From contig NW_020799993.1 of assembly GCF_003590095.1 (NCBI RefSeq), positions 279,262 through 343,261 of the forward strand: DNA of 64,000 bases. Reading direction: 5' to 3'. The notes beneath the pieces were generated by a model. The model was not told the origin of the DNA. It ran no database searches and saw only the letters and a list, made by a program, of their open reading frames with translations. Positions 14,801 to 28,100 of this stretch are shown in pieces. The position numbers were made by a program, and so were the translations under genes. Numbering within the stretch: the first letter of the stretch is position 1; every line of letters begins with the position of its first letter. The DNA is from Trichoplusia ni (lineage: Eukaryota > Arthropoda > Insecta > Lepidoptera > Noctuidae).

Positions 14801-15304
14801 GTCGGGCCGTGGATCACTATTCTCAATACAGATAATGAACGGGGCGGAAACTATAAATCTACTTAGTTACTTAGTCACTGGAGTTGCGTAATAGAGATCA
14901 GTCGGGAAAGTATAGTAAACGTAATAAAGTGTTAAGCTGGTTTGTTTAGTCGCTCATGTTCACAGTTATCCATCGCACGGCGCGGGCCGCCCGGTCTTCC
15001 GCGTGCCATTTGAACCTGCTTAGTGAGGTTTCCGCTTAAGCGTATTAATCTGAAATTAGGTCGCAGTTAACACCGTAATGTTAAGTATCTGACTAAGGGT
15101 CAGTGTTCCCTTCTACACGTATTCAGTATTCTGGTAACGTGTTTAGTATTTTATTGGTTTGTTCAATCTTTCAGAGATGTATGAACTTACATTTAGTCAA
15201 TCTTAATTTAAAATTGAGTATATTTTGGATGTTTTAATTCATATTACATTGTAATTTTTATCATATTGTTTTTGCTAGGGGTTGTGTTAACCTGCTTATC
15301 TTAA
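2900..15304. other. 12-kb gene-free stretch with GC-rich islands
   Basis: No credible exon on either strand. The sequence alternates between AT-rich DNA and short GC-rich islands at roughly 3240-3330, 4196-4310, 4840-4930, 5390-5580, 7080-7200, 8560-8680, 9640-9900, 11530-11640, 12300-12430, 12600-12800, 13560-13720, 14220-14400 and 14940-15010. The open frames over these islands (for example 4134-4346, 12606-12788) look like chance readings of GC-rich DNA. The islands could be cis-regulatory modules; that is inference. Confidence 0.55.
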
Positions 15305-15670
15305 TACTAGCTGTTGCCCGCGACTTCGTCTACGTGATTTTCAAGATGTGAAAAACTATGAAGTTTAATAATAACGATCATCGCAAAAATGTAATGCAAT
15401 ATTGAAAATGAAACACTTTTTTTACATTTTAAGCTTGCTTTTTTTTTCTAAATTATAATGAATCTTGAGCGGCCCAAAGACTATCAAATGTTTGAATCAA
15501 ACACATTTCATCGTTTACGATACTATCCTGGTGTCAAATACTTCACAGCTGTTTTAATGACTTTTTCTTATTTAATCCCAAAAAGAGGGGCTTATAACTT
15601 TGACATATCTGCCTGCCTGCCTGTCTGTCTGTGACATCATAGCTTCCGAACGAATTTTACAATTTTAATT
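15305..15670 (-). repeat. Degenerate LINE/SINE tail, reverse orientation
   Basis: It begins with TACTAGCTGTTGCCCGCGAC, the reverse complement of the common lepidopteran retroposon end (GTCGCGGGCAACAGCTAGTA). It runs through a CTGCCTGCCTGCCTGTCTGTCTGTG tract around 15610-15635 to the phrase AGCTTCCGAACG. No coding capacity. Confidence 0.6.
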
Positions 15671-16428
15671 TAAACGTGAATTATGTGCGAGTGTTCGTTA
15701 AGACATGTTTGACAAATCGAGTGGTTTAAAAATGGGGGGGGGGGGTGCAAGTATGAAAAAATAACAGAAGGTATAACTCAGTCTTAGCACTTCTGCTAAA
15801 AATGTTTTGGGTGGGTTATGATTTTCGAGCACGTCTGTTCTTGGGCCGGCCTACACCTGAAATTGCTAGATGGATTATGACAGTGATTATGAGGTATCAT
15901 AAAAGTATTATTGTACTGTAACCAAAGAGGTAAACCAGAACCATATTACTGAGGCCCCGGTGTCCGTTCGTCTGTCTGTCACCTGGCTGTTTCTCAGGAA
16001 CAGTGATAGCCAGACAGTTGTTATTTTCACACACGATGTTTTCTGACGATATAAATAATTGTCAAATTATTTTTGTGGACGGAGCTGGTGAAGTGAGAGT
16101 CGGGCTCGGTAACTGTGGATGTTACATATAAGATAAAAGATTTTTCAAAATTGCGCCCAAATAAACGGTTTCCAGAAACACGTTATGTTTGATTGTCCTC
16201 TTAATATTAAAACTGATCTTCCTCACAAACATTTGAAATAATTCCAAAATAAAAAAGTTGGTAAACGTGTTATCTTGGCCCCCTGGTGTTTTGATCATGA
16301 TTTGCCTTTAAATTGCTGATAAATAAATAGCGTGATAATAAAAAAAACTATCAGACACCCCTTTTTTTTAAATTGACTATGGCAAACATCCAAAATATAG
16401 TAAATCACAAATTAGATATATCATCTAA
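15671..16428. other. Further degenerate repeat DNA with a G12 run
   Basis: It holds a 12-base G homopolymer at 15734-15745 and a second repeat-like block at about 15880-16080 (phrase CTGAGGCCCCGGTGTCCGTTC). The block resembles widely dispersed insect repeats. No gene seen. Confidence 0.45.
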
Positions 16429-18168
16429 CTTGTGATGTTACGACAAAGAAAAATATGAACATAAAAGTGACTTCATGCGCATGAGTTCTATTTACTGTAC
16501 CAATTTACAAAGAAAAATTACGTATTTTATTCGTTAAACTACCTATCATTGAAGTAAAATACCGTCTTCCCTACTGCATAAATGGAACTTAAATAAAGAC
16601 TACATGAGGTTGGTTATGAGGTTATGCTGTCGATGCCGACAGCCAAAATGAATTTTCCAAACATTGTGTGACGGATGTAAGTGCTGATAGCTACACGCTA
16701 TATTATCAGCCTTATTGGGGAAATTTCCAAAAATATGTTCCCTATCCTCGTCGGCTTATCTTTGGGATCTCAGAAATTCATTCAGTCTTGTTCCTTCCCC
16801 TGTTTTTAAAAGGGTACGAAAGAAGAAAATTTCAAATAAGTAGAGATTACAATAAATTGTTACAGGGATTTTTAGAAGGGCCACGTGTACGGTCTCTGTA
16901 ATGGCGGATGTAGACCAATCAAATCGTTAAAATATTGAAATATCCGAGGTATCAGTAGACATTGTTCTACCAATAGATACGTAATGTCAAAACCGTCTAG
17001 CGTACGCTCTTATTTATTGATAGCTTTGGTCGTACAGATCTTTCACATTGCATACCTATTATGCAGTTTTATGCAAGTTTTCTGGGCTTTTTTATCCGAA
17101 ATACTCTTGGCCTATGTAATGTTGCAAATTTAAGAAAACATTATTTCATTGTTTGAAAGGCTTTTTTTTTTGTTTGAAAATTTTTATTTTTGTTGCTAGT
17201 TGTTACAGATGAACCAAGGTAATAATTAACTGTGTCGTTCAGTAATTTATTGTTGCATATTTATAGATGAGATCAATGTGAACTACATGCAACTTTGGGT
17301 TGAGTGTCACTACGAATGTTTTGATCTTGAAGACATAGGTATATACACCTATCGTAAATTAATACAAAATCATATTACGGCATTCCACATTTGAACTTGA
17401 GTCATTTTAGTACATCAATAAAAATAAAAATTATTTAAGTTCCTTTCTTTCAAGAATGTACCGATTACGGTAACAATTGCATAAAAAAAACGTATTAGTT
17501 TATGGTTCTTTAATTTTACTTGTGAAATAGTCGCGGTAGGCCTATACAAGACTTGAAAGAGAATAAAATGACTAATTTTGTGAAAATGATTTATTTTCGA
17601 AAAATCCTATTATTGCTCTGCCAAAAGTCTTAAGATAAATAGCGTGATGTTTTTTTGTGTAAATTGATGACCGTGCTGCCTACTACTCAATGGGGTGAAA
17701 ATACACCTCATAATTGTATTAAACGATGTTACGGGTGAGTCCAAATATTTAAAACTTTACTGCTCATGCCCCCTGCAGAGTAGCGTTATGGTTTTTGTAT
17801 ATTTGTTGTATCATGTGTATGATAAGATTCATGCAAAATTTGAACGAAATATATTCAGTAGTATATGAGATAATTCGATATTTGTTTATTGATATAAAAG
17901 GCTCCTGCTCACCCCCTGTAACGAAAAGCGAGATAATAAGTAAAAAGTATGTTGACCGGACCTCTTGTTGATATTCTCTGCAAATTTGAATCAAATCTAT
18001 CCAGTACTTTCCGAGATCTTTCCGGACATACATACAGACAAACAGACAAAAATTCTAAAAATCATATTTTCGGCATCGGAATCGTTCGTAGGCCACCCTG
18101 CAATCATTCTTTTTTTTAAATATTCAATGTACAGTTTTCACTTTTCTACAATTTTATTATATGTATAG
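16429..18168. repeat. Tandem duplication, copy 1 (about 1.74 kb)
   Basis: This copy aligns almost throughout with 18207-19857 in the same orientation. Shared landmarks include GACTACATGAG, CTGATAGCTACACGC, GTCGCGGTAGGCCTATA, CTGCTCATGCCCCCTGCA and the terminal TTATTATATGTATAG. Copy 1 carries about 107 bp (around 17110-17218) that are missing in copy 2. There is no long open frame, so this is probably a non-autonomous or decayed element, or a segmental duplication of one. The TTCCGGACATACATACAGAC part near the end resembles a dispersed lepidopteran repeat tail. Confidence 0.85.
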
Positions 18169-18206
18169 ACAAAAATCTAAAGTATAGTGTCTAATATATG
18201 TGTAAT

Positions 18207-19857
18207 TTGTGATGTTGACAAAGCAAAATATGAACATAAAGGTGACTTCATGTGCATGAGTTCTATTTACTGTACCAATTTACACAGAAAAATAGCGTAT
18301 TTTATTCGTTAACCTACCTGACGATCATTGAAGTAAAATACCGTCATCCCTACTGCATAAATGGAACTTAAATAAAGACTACATGAGCTTGGTTATGAGT
18401 TTACGCTATCGATACCGACAGCCAAAATGAATTTTCCAGACATTGTATGACGGATGTAAGTGCTGATAGCTACACGCTATTATCAGCCTTATTGGTGAAA
18501 TTTCCAAAAATATGTTCCTAATCCTCGTCGGCTTAGGGATCTCAGAAACTCATTCAGTCTCGTTCCTTGCCCTGTTTTTACCAGGCTACGAAAGAAGAAA
18601 ATGTTAAATAAGTACAGATTACAACAAATTGTTAAAGGAATTTTTGGAAGGACCATGTGTGCGGTCTCTATAATGGCGGACGTAGACCGATCAAATCGTT
18701 AAAATATTGAAAAATCCCAGGTATCAGTAGACATTATTCTATCAATAGATACATAATGTCTATTCATTGATAGCTTTGGTCTTATAGATCTTTCACATTG
18801 CATACCTATAATGCAGTTTTTATGCAAGTTTTCTGGGCTTTTTTATCCGAAATACTGTTCCAAGGTAATAATTAACTGTCGTTCAGTATTTTTTTGTTAT
18901 GCATAATTATAGATGAGATCAATGTGAACTACATGCAACTTTGGGTTGATTGTCACTACGAATGTTTTGATCTTGAAGTAGCATCGCCAACATTACCGAG
19001 CTAAAAACATAGGTGTATACTCCTATCGTAAATAAATACAAAATCATATTACGGCATTCCACATTTGAACTTGAGTAATTTTAGTACATCAATAAAAATA
19101 AAAAGAATTTAAGTTCCTTTCTTTCAAGAATGTACCGATTACGGTAACAATTGCATAAAAAACGTATTAGTTTATGTTTCTTTTATTTTACTTGTGAAAT
19201 AGTCGCGGTAGGCCTATATCAGACTTGAAAGAGAATAAAATGACTAATTTTGTGAAAATGATTTATTTTCGAAAAATCCTATTATTGCTCTGCCAAAAGT
19301 CTTAAGATAAATAGCGTGATGTTTTTTTTGTGTAAATTGATGACCGTGCTGCCTACTACTCAATGGGGTGAAAATACACCTCATAATTGTATTACACGAT
19401 GTTACGGGTGAGTTCAAAAATTTAAAACTTTACTGCTCATGCCCCCTGCATAGTAGCGTTATGGTTTTTGTATACTTGTTGTATCATGTGTACGATAAGG
19501 TTCATGCAAAATTTGAACGAAATATATTCAGTAGTTTATGAGATAATTTGATATTTGTTTATAGATATAAAAGGCTCCTGCTCACCTCTTGTAACGAAAA
19601 GCGAGATAATAAGTAAAAAGTATGTTGACCGGACCTCTTGTTGATATTCTCTGAAAATTTGAATCAAATGTATCCAGTACTTTCCGAGATCTTTCCGGAC
19701 ATACATACAGACAAACAGACAAACAGACAAACAGACAAAAATTCTAAAAATCATATTTTCGGCATCGGAATCGTTCGTAGACCACCCTGCAATTATTCTC
19801 TTTTTTAAATATTCAATGTACAGTTTTCACTTTTCTACAATTTTATTATATGTATAG
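18207..19857. repeat. Tandem duplication, copy 2 (about 1.65 kb)
   Basis: Second copy of the block at 16429-18168, separated from it by only 38 bp. It lacks the ~107-bp segment of copy 1. It has about 27 extra bases near 18980-19006 (GCATCGCCAACATTACCGAG) and an expanded AAACAGAC microsatellite at about 19703-19738 (about five units against two to three). Mismatches are scattered single bases, so the duplication is not brand new. Confidence 0.85.
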
Positions 19858-22800
19858 ATAACATTCGATAGGGTCAAAATTTAAAATTCATTAGACTATC
19901 TGTGATATTAAAAATGTTTTGTTAAAACCAAGTTAGATAAACTTATTTGATCATGTACCTATCTAGTTATCCTTAGAGTACGTACGTATTGCTTTGTGTT
20001 TCGTACAATGATGATTATGCAAGCGGGTCACAATAATAGTGGAGATGTGTTTGACCGCGTGTGGGGGCGATTTTATTTTACTGAGCGCTTTATTGGTTCC
20101 ATATCAATAGCCTAGTGAAGAACCGCATTCGGTGATTGAGATATCGATAATTTGCCGCTTTAAATTATTTGCAATACATACAAATGTTTGTCACATAATA
20201 TGAAAAGGTTTTTTTTAGTTTGTCGTTGCAGATAGTCTAGATTAAAAAAATATGCTCTTTCTTTTATATTCATTTACCATGGGTAATCAATATACAATTC
20301 TATAATAACGGGGCGTCAATGCAAAATCAGTAAAAAAAAGAGTTTTATGCGTTTACAAAATCACAGCTGACAGTTCGAAATAATCATAATAATACCGTAC
20401 TTACTCTCTGCACAGTGCATAGCAATAGGAAGTGCGATACGGGATACTTAAAAAATGCAAGTTTATTTGGTCCATCAACTGCTTAGCTTGTTTAGTAACA
20501 GCACTAAGGGTCATAGATTCGCGTGGGATGGACGCGACAAATCAACCCGCGAGCTGCAGTGGGGCGGCCCAGTATCGACAGCGCTGATTTATAACGGAGC
20601 AGCGTTATCGCACGCACTGTCTCTGTGACTCCGAACCAGTGTGTCCGCACTATGCCATAGTAAGCTACACGCTTGTACGCCTATGAAATGTAACAATAGT
20701 ATCACAATGGGAACATGGCGTTATATTGCGAAGTTATTCACGAAATCATGGTGTGACAGAACGTCGTGTATTGTGCACAAAAGCAGTGTGCAATATGACA
20801 ATTTCGATAAGTATAGGTACAAAGGTATACAAAAATTGGGGTGGTATTAAAAAATAATGAGAGATGTTAATTTATTATAATGAGAATTTAAATAGCCGCT
20901 GCATGTTATCGCAACAAAACCCTAAACATTAATGAAACTTTTCACAAATGTTTTAAAATTCAAGCGGTCACACGTAGCATTAAATTTAAGTTCTATTTGT
21001 AAAGGACGTTTAATCGGTTGTTAACGGTCGGTGACCGTGGTAAATCTCGGGTAATCCGGTGTAGAACAAATATAGTTGAGAGGCAGATAAGGTGCGTCCG
21101 GCGAGCGGTCGGCTCGGACGCGGGCCGCTAATGTGCCATTTGTATGATGATGTCCGCCCGCGGCTGAACGTCGTCCCTACGGTCCACTCTATATTTCCTC
21201 GCGTGGAAGTGACGTCGCTAACCACAATTGCTGCTCGTTATTTATGGTGGTAAACCTTCTTGGTGTTTAAAATGAGTACTGCATAGATGGTTCATTCGAT
21301 CTTAACTGGACTAGGTATCTATCTTGTAAGTTAAACTTAGAAAGCGCATAAAAAAGAGACACCTGAGTTTTGTATAGGTTAACAAAGAAAGTAGATGATG
21401 ATTAGCATTGCTGAGAATCAACCAAAATAAATACTTTCTACCTTTTTCACTCACACAAGATTTAAGAATGCTCAAGTATATTAGCGCATAAATTCTAAAT
21501 TCCAGTTTCAAGGTAAAGCGTAGCGTTTTATCGGAGGTACAACAGCTGTACGGGTGTGGAGTTGAAAGCGGGCGAAAGAGTAAACAAAGCGACAATATTT
21601 GCTTTTTCTGCTAAAAAAATGACCGGCGGAGGTCAGTTAATTTACATGGTAAACGTGCGCTTAGAATGGACCGTCACGCGCGGTCAGTCGCTCACAAGAC
21701 CGGCTATCAAGGACAGGGCGTCGGAGCCAGTTCAAAATAATTTACTGCCTTTTAATATTTTTGGTGGTAGAGAAATTCTTTTAATAAAGTCTTTTTGATT
21801 AAGTACCTGCACTTATTCGTTTAGTCAGTCACAGTGGCTGTACTTTTTTTACTTATTACGGAATACAACTAATATTTGTGTCTGAAATTATGCATCCATG
21901 TTCGATTAATTAATTCGCAAGTCATTTCTGCATCGATTTCTGCGCTCAAGCTGAGATTGTAGTGAAATCTAACTTAGGTAACTGGGTAGCACGAGCTGCT
22001 ATATTATGCTATTAAGAAAAATATGAAATCTGTATACACCAAAAGTCTAATTTGGATACTTTCCATAGCGAAATAATCCTATGACTAAGTAAACAACGGC
22101 GCTTATTACGAGAGCTAGGTACAGTTTAGAATGCTGCATTTAAATTACAAACTTCCTTCTATACATTATAATTTAAAATTCACAGTACCTACCTATATCA
22201 GATTCGCAGATGATAGCCAAGGCGCATAATGTCTGGCGATAATTTAATTTAGCCTTGATGGTGTTGCGGATGAGTCGGCGCTAAGAGTACGTCATTAGCG
22301 GTTATCACTTCATTCCGGGTGAAAAAACTTCAACAGCCCTTGTCGCCTCTCACGTGCGCATTTGATTTATTAATTTTCACCTTCATAAATATGGTGCACG
22401 CCTCTATAATGAACTGAGTCGACAACAAATTTTAGATTATTCAATGAATGACGTGTCACGAGTTTAATGTAGGTTCACTTATAAGAAAATGTGACTCTCA
22501 AAAACTCTTATACTTACTTGTGAAATAACTAAGGTAGGTCTTTCTATCCGATAGAATGATTGCATTTTTATTCAGTGAAAAGGCTTATGACATGCCAAGT
22601 GGGTAAATAAACAAAATAATTATGTTGGATGGTAACTCCTTTTTAACCATTTGACTTGAATGCAAACCTTAACCAACCAATATGCATACTAAACTCATGC
22701 TGCTAAATTTCTACCCAGAATTAAGTGTACTTCGGTCACTGGCTGATATTGCTAGACCTACCTAATAAAAACAAATTCAAGCTTATTTCAGAAATTATGA

Positions 22801-24039
22801 AAAAAAATATTTTTCGTCATATCAGTAGTCAGTAGCGATGTCAGGCAGAAGGAAGTACATGGTATAGCTAGGTAGGGCGCGATGGTACGCCGCGAGGATA
22901 GCGGAGTCAGCAAGTTGCGCGATCGATAGGAACGCATCTCCGCCAGCCTACTCAATAGCTTTTTGTTCTAGCTGCCTTTTATTAATAACCCTCGAATATT
23001 GACAAAAGATGAAAGTTTGTAAATGATGAATTAAAAAGGTAGGTAAGAGTTTTTGTTAGTTTAGTTCTTGATTTCCTTCTTTCTTCATTACCCACATAAA
23101 AATATATTCGTTTAAAGTGTCCATTTTACTATTATTAGATAGATACTCACCTAAAAATAATCGTGCCGTGTCTTTGTGTCTAAAAACTCACTTTAAAAAC
23201 AAAACGCGACTAATAACTAACCGATGTAAAATAACAATAAAGATTACCAAATTAAATATGCGACTGAAATAAAACAATAGGTTGAAAAAAAACTAAAACG
23301 CAAGAAAATTTTATAAGATAATCTGAATTTAACTTTTTCTTATCAAGAATAAGGACCAATGAAAGACGTTTCTTTAACTTTTAACTTTCAATATTTTTTA
23401 TTTTAAAATTTAAATTCATTAGAGAAGAGGTGTGATTTCACTCCCCTTAGATATAGACGCAATACAACTGTGGCCAAACTGTTGTTCCTTTCGATTCAAT
23501 TAAGAAAGGGTTCTAAACAACTTAACAGGAACGGATAAATTTTTGCAAGATATATTTTCAGACGCCATAGGTAACTAAACAAATGGAGTATTATGTCGTA
23601 AGTTAAGATGATAGAATAATAAATGAAAAAGACTGACTAAAATAATTAATTGTGGAATAAAATGTATATGAACCGATAAATCCGTAAATGCTTACTTTCT
23701 ACTTTATTATAGTTATCTATCGTTGTTATAAAACAGATTGCTAAATCGGAGTGTTCATGACAGTAATGCGTTCAAATAGGTTGGTAGGTGAATGAATCAT
23801 ACAAATGTTTGGCAGTAAACCCGTTAGGTATGTACTGTTAGAATAGATCAAACAATAGGTAGGGTATTGCACTGCTATTTCTTCTACAACATGTATGCCT
23901 ATAGTCATGATAGTCTCGTATGTAGTTCAATTGCTGTATTTGTGTAAAAGGGTAATAGTTCAAATTAGGCAAGTAAAGATAAAACTTTGTAAAAGAAAAG
24001 ATTAAAACTTATCTTATTGCATGGCTCAAAGAATTGTGT
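19858..24039. other. Non-coding DNA, no gene seen
   Basis: No splice-bounded coding segment recognised. GC-richer islands occur at about 20500-20640, 21000-21250, 21540-21760 and 22860-22960, with AT-rich DNA between. Short open frames at 20641-20850 and 21556-21798 show no recognisable residues. Confidence 0.55.
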
Positions 24040-24180
24040 ATAATATACACTATGTACCCATAAGCTACCACGCCAAACGTACTGTGCGGACGTTTCTTGG
24101 GTTCGATACCCGCGAAGGACAAGCATTTGTGCGATCCACGAATACTTGTTTTGAGTCAATGTGGGTAGTGCATTTTACTT
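24040..24180 (+). repeat. tRNA-derived SINE fragment
   Basis: A B-box-like GGGTTCGATACCC sits at about 24099-24111. It is followed by AGGACAAGCATTTGTGCGAT and a GTTTTGAGTC phrase, the order seen in a common lepidopteran SINE whose body follows a tRNA-like head. The A-box side is degenerate, so it is unlikely to be a functional tRNA gene. Confidence 0.65.
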
Positions 24181-25187
24181 GAATGTCCTTAAAAACCTTT
24201 GCGATAAATTGTATCACAAAATAAGTCCCTGCCGCTGGTTCTTACCCCTTTACCAATACTTATAATGTGTAACAATATAAGAAGTGCCCTTCATCGATCT
24301 AATAAAGGACGGTTATAGGTTACAAACTGATAAATAAAAAGTATATCATTATTTAGAACTAGTAAAAACAGATTATATTTTAACAAATATTAATGGCTTC
24401 TGGAATACGATAAATAATATTCACTAGTTTTGTAATTTTTTGGTACTGGTAATACGCGCTAGAGCAAATATTATTGCCAGCCTTCACAAAATTACCTCTT
24501 TTATGGTAGAATGTGGCGGTGAAGTTCGTCAATATATAAAAAAATATTTTTTGTTTGTTTGCGACCTTTCAAGGCTTCAGTTAAGCATTTATTTATGAAA
24601 ACCTATCTAAAAACATATGACTACTCTCGGTTTCATTGCACTTTTGCCTTGTTTCTAATCCCATTTCAGAAATGACATATACTAAAGGAATACTAACTTC
24701 AAAATGGTTTATAGAAGTGTTACAATGTTTTCATCAAATATGGATTAAAATGTCGAAAGCAAACTTTAGCTCTAGATAAACATTGAATTAAATTAGGAAA
24801 ATGTGGAAAATTACCAACGTTTTCAATTACTATGGGATTTATTAGTTATTTATTCGGCAACCCTGACTTTTACGTCAAACGTCAAAATACTGTGATGGAT
24901 CTGTGAATTGTTTGTTTGTAAGAAAAACTCGTTAGAAAGTATTTTCCAACCATTAAAACCCAGGATTAAATACAAATAATACTTGAAGGCTTTAACATTA
25001 TTTATTCATATCAAAAGTTTTGCATGCCTTTGTGGCATTATTCATCTAAGTGGTTAGCCTTGAAGTAGATGTCACCTATTAACTTATATGAGTGTTGTTT
25101 AATCTACATTTCAGTTATATTAGGCGCAAATTCACGATTATATGGCTTTGATATTTGACTTATGTCTTACGACGATCCGGAAGAGGC
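24181..25187 (+). promoter_or_regulatory. Upstream flank of Megf8, with two overlapping uORFs
   Basis: This stretch directly precedes the first coding exon. Two upstream ATGs are out of frame with the Megf8 start and overlap it. One at 25142 opens a 47-codon frame ending at 25285; one at 25162 opens a 12-codon frame ending at 25200. A possible splice acceptor (ACATTTCAG) ends at about 25113, so a non-coding first exon further upstream is possible. No core promoter motif is convincing. Confidence 0.4.
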
Positions 25188-28100
25188 ATGTTTTATCTAA
25201 GTGTACGGGAGAAAGGTGCTGGTTTAGTTGTAATCAGCTGGATTTGCCTGGCTGTGCTGTGCGCCGCATCTACTGCACCTTGTGACAAAACTCGCAGAGT
25301 GTTTACCGATCAAAGTGGAATTATCACAGATGGACCGACTAATTCTAACTACACACAAGTCAGTATCAACATATTATGTATGTGACATGTATTTGTCATA
25401 CTTGTGAGGAAGGTGTTAATGAACAATCTTGTTATAGGATTCCCACTGTGAGTGGCTCATCAAGGCAGCCAATAAGAGTCAGTACATTACCCTAAGTTTT
25501 ATACGTATGGGCACAGAATGTTCCTATGACTATGTTTTTGTGTATGACGGAGACTCATTTGATGCTCCATTGCTGGGAAGTTTCAGTGGTAAAACTGAAC
25601 CACAAAATGTTACCGCTTCTAGTGGATTTGTAAGTACACAAAAACACCTATTTAACATTACTAGACATAATGTAAATGACACTGACAATAATAGGTTGTT
25701 TAAAGTATAATTTTCCTTAGTAAATGAGATTAAGAATACTTGAAGAGTTAACTGTGAGGATAATGGTTTTATAATAACTTGAGTAATCATTATCTTTTGC
25801 TTCTAGATGTTGATACTATTGTATAGTGATACAAACTATGTTCTTGATGGGTTCCGAGCGACCTACGCCATTCACAACTGCCCCAACAACTGCACTGGAA
25901 GGGGACTGTGTGTGTCCAACAAATGCTTTTGTGTTGGCAACTGGGGTGGCCAGGATTGCAGTGTGGAACTTTGTCCTAATGCATGCTCAAATAATGGACA
26001 CTGTAAAGGGGACCGATGTGTCTGTAAGAAAGGGTAAATAGTCTATTTTATTGTTTTCCTTTATCATTTTATAGTACAATAGAATTGTTTATTATGGGTT
26101 GTCATTAATGTCCTACCCATTAAGTTATGTGATTAAGTAATTGTTTATAAACAACTATGAAAGATAAACAAATAGTACTTTTTTCTTGAGTTTAAAATTA
26201 AATTTCAGAATATTAAAATATAGTTAGCAATTTTTTTTTAATTTCAGGTGAATTACGCTTACATATCAATTACATTTATGAATTAACAAATAATTTCAAT
26301 TTTGTATAGGTTGATTTTTTTTTCTTAAATTGTGGTTTTAATGCATTAATACAGAAGTACAAATCAAATAAATGTTTAATTTTAATGTGCAACAAATCAA
26401 ATACATTTTATATTATTAGGTACTCTGGTGAATCATGTTCCTTAAAGAAAAATGATAAGGAAGGCAATAGCTGGCACTGGCTGTCTCATACAGAGAGTGG
26501 TATGACCAAAAGGGCAGCCCACACAGCTGTCTACGTAAACCATACGGACTCTCTATATGTCTTTGGAGGATATGATCTGAATAAAGTTCTGGGTTTACTT
26601 GAAGTTTACAGGTTGGTTCCATACATTTATTTCTATACCTGTAATTCAGGATATCAAGTAATTTAAAAAGGTACCAAGTTTTATCTCATTCAAATTTGGA
26701 GACGTCCTCTGAAGAGGCACATCTACAAGCCTTATATACTTACCTAAAATAATTCTTATGTATTATTATTTTAATTAATAATATTGATCTTAATAGGTTT
26801 TCAACTAGTCAGTGGTATGATGAAAATGGAAAAGTTTTACGTAGATACCCTACAAATGAAGAGATTGACAAATCTTTGTTGACTTTGTTTACTAAGGTAA
26901 GCTTACAAATAAAAAAATAAAATTCAATCAATAGCTTTTTTCCATCTTAACCTTAATAAAACCATTTAATTAATTTACAAGTAGTAGTTAGCAGTTCCCT
27001 CAATACATTTTTTTACATTTCCTTTTTCTAGGGTAATGATGATGGAAGCTGGCAAATCGGCAACAGAAGTTCATTATTCAATTTATTGTTATCATCATTT
27101 TCGAATCACGACAAAACTACATTACCTCTAATGTCCTCTCATGCTCCGACGCCATACTCAGAAAGCTATTTACACTTCACGGAGCAACCAGAGGTTATGA
27201 GCAGTGTGATGAAACAAAACACAACCAAACCTGAACCGAGGTATGGGCACTCAGCATGCGCGATCGGAAGCGGCTTCGTTCTCTACGGCGGCAAACTATC
27301 AGACGGCAGCTTATCCTCTGAACTGTGGTTGTACGACGCAGTACTCAACACCTGGACCCTAAGAGCAGCGAATGCCACCTTCACCCCTCCTGGACTAACC
27401 CGCCACACATTAACAGCAGTAGGACATGAATTGTATTTATTCGGCGGAAGTACCGTAGACGGAGAGTTTTCATCAAGGTGAGTAATTACATTCAATTGAG
27501 GTCGTTTTATTTATGAGTTAATCACTGAGTCAATATTCGTGTCCTTCCTCCCGTTGTTTGCAGTATGTACAGAATTAAACTTGGTGATGTGAACACAGAG
27601 ACTTGGGAGAAGGTGCAAGTGCGAGGGGGCAAGGAATTGGACGTGCGAGTGGTGGCGCACACCGCCGTCTATCACCCACATTCTAACTCTATTTTGGTTT
27701 ATGGCGGTGTAGTCGCCAGTGTAGCCCGGTAAGACTATGTCAAAGAAAACATAAATGGTGGTGGTTTTAAACATATATTTACTATGAATATTTTTATTTA
27801 AATTATTATTAATTTTACTTATTCCACCTCAGGTTTTCAAAACTTTCGGATCGAATGTTTGCCTTCGACATAGACTACAAACATTGGAGTGAAATTCACT
27901 ATCCTCGAGCGTATTTGCGAGAGACATACGTACCGCGAGAAAGAGCGTTTCATACATCGACTGTTATCGGTAAGGAATACAATCACGGTTAGACAAACTA
28001 ACGTTCAGATTAATTTTACTTTATAAATAGACAAAAAAAGCCCACACAATGAGTAAGACTTTTGAATTGCAGGAAATTATTTAGTCATCTTCGGAGGATA

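Noticed and set aside
24090..24120. Possible functional tRNA gene
   Set aside because: Only the B-box side is convincing; no clover-leaf could be drawn and the downstream sequence is SINE body.
25155..25187. Upstream in-frame extension of Megf8 starting at TTG 25155
   Set aside because: Not an ATG; the ATG at 25188 follows an in-frame stop and leads directly into a signal peptide.
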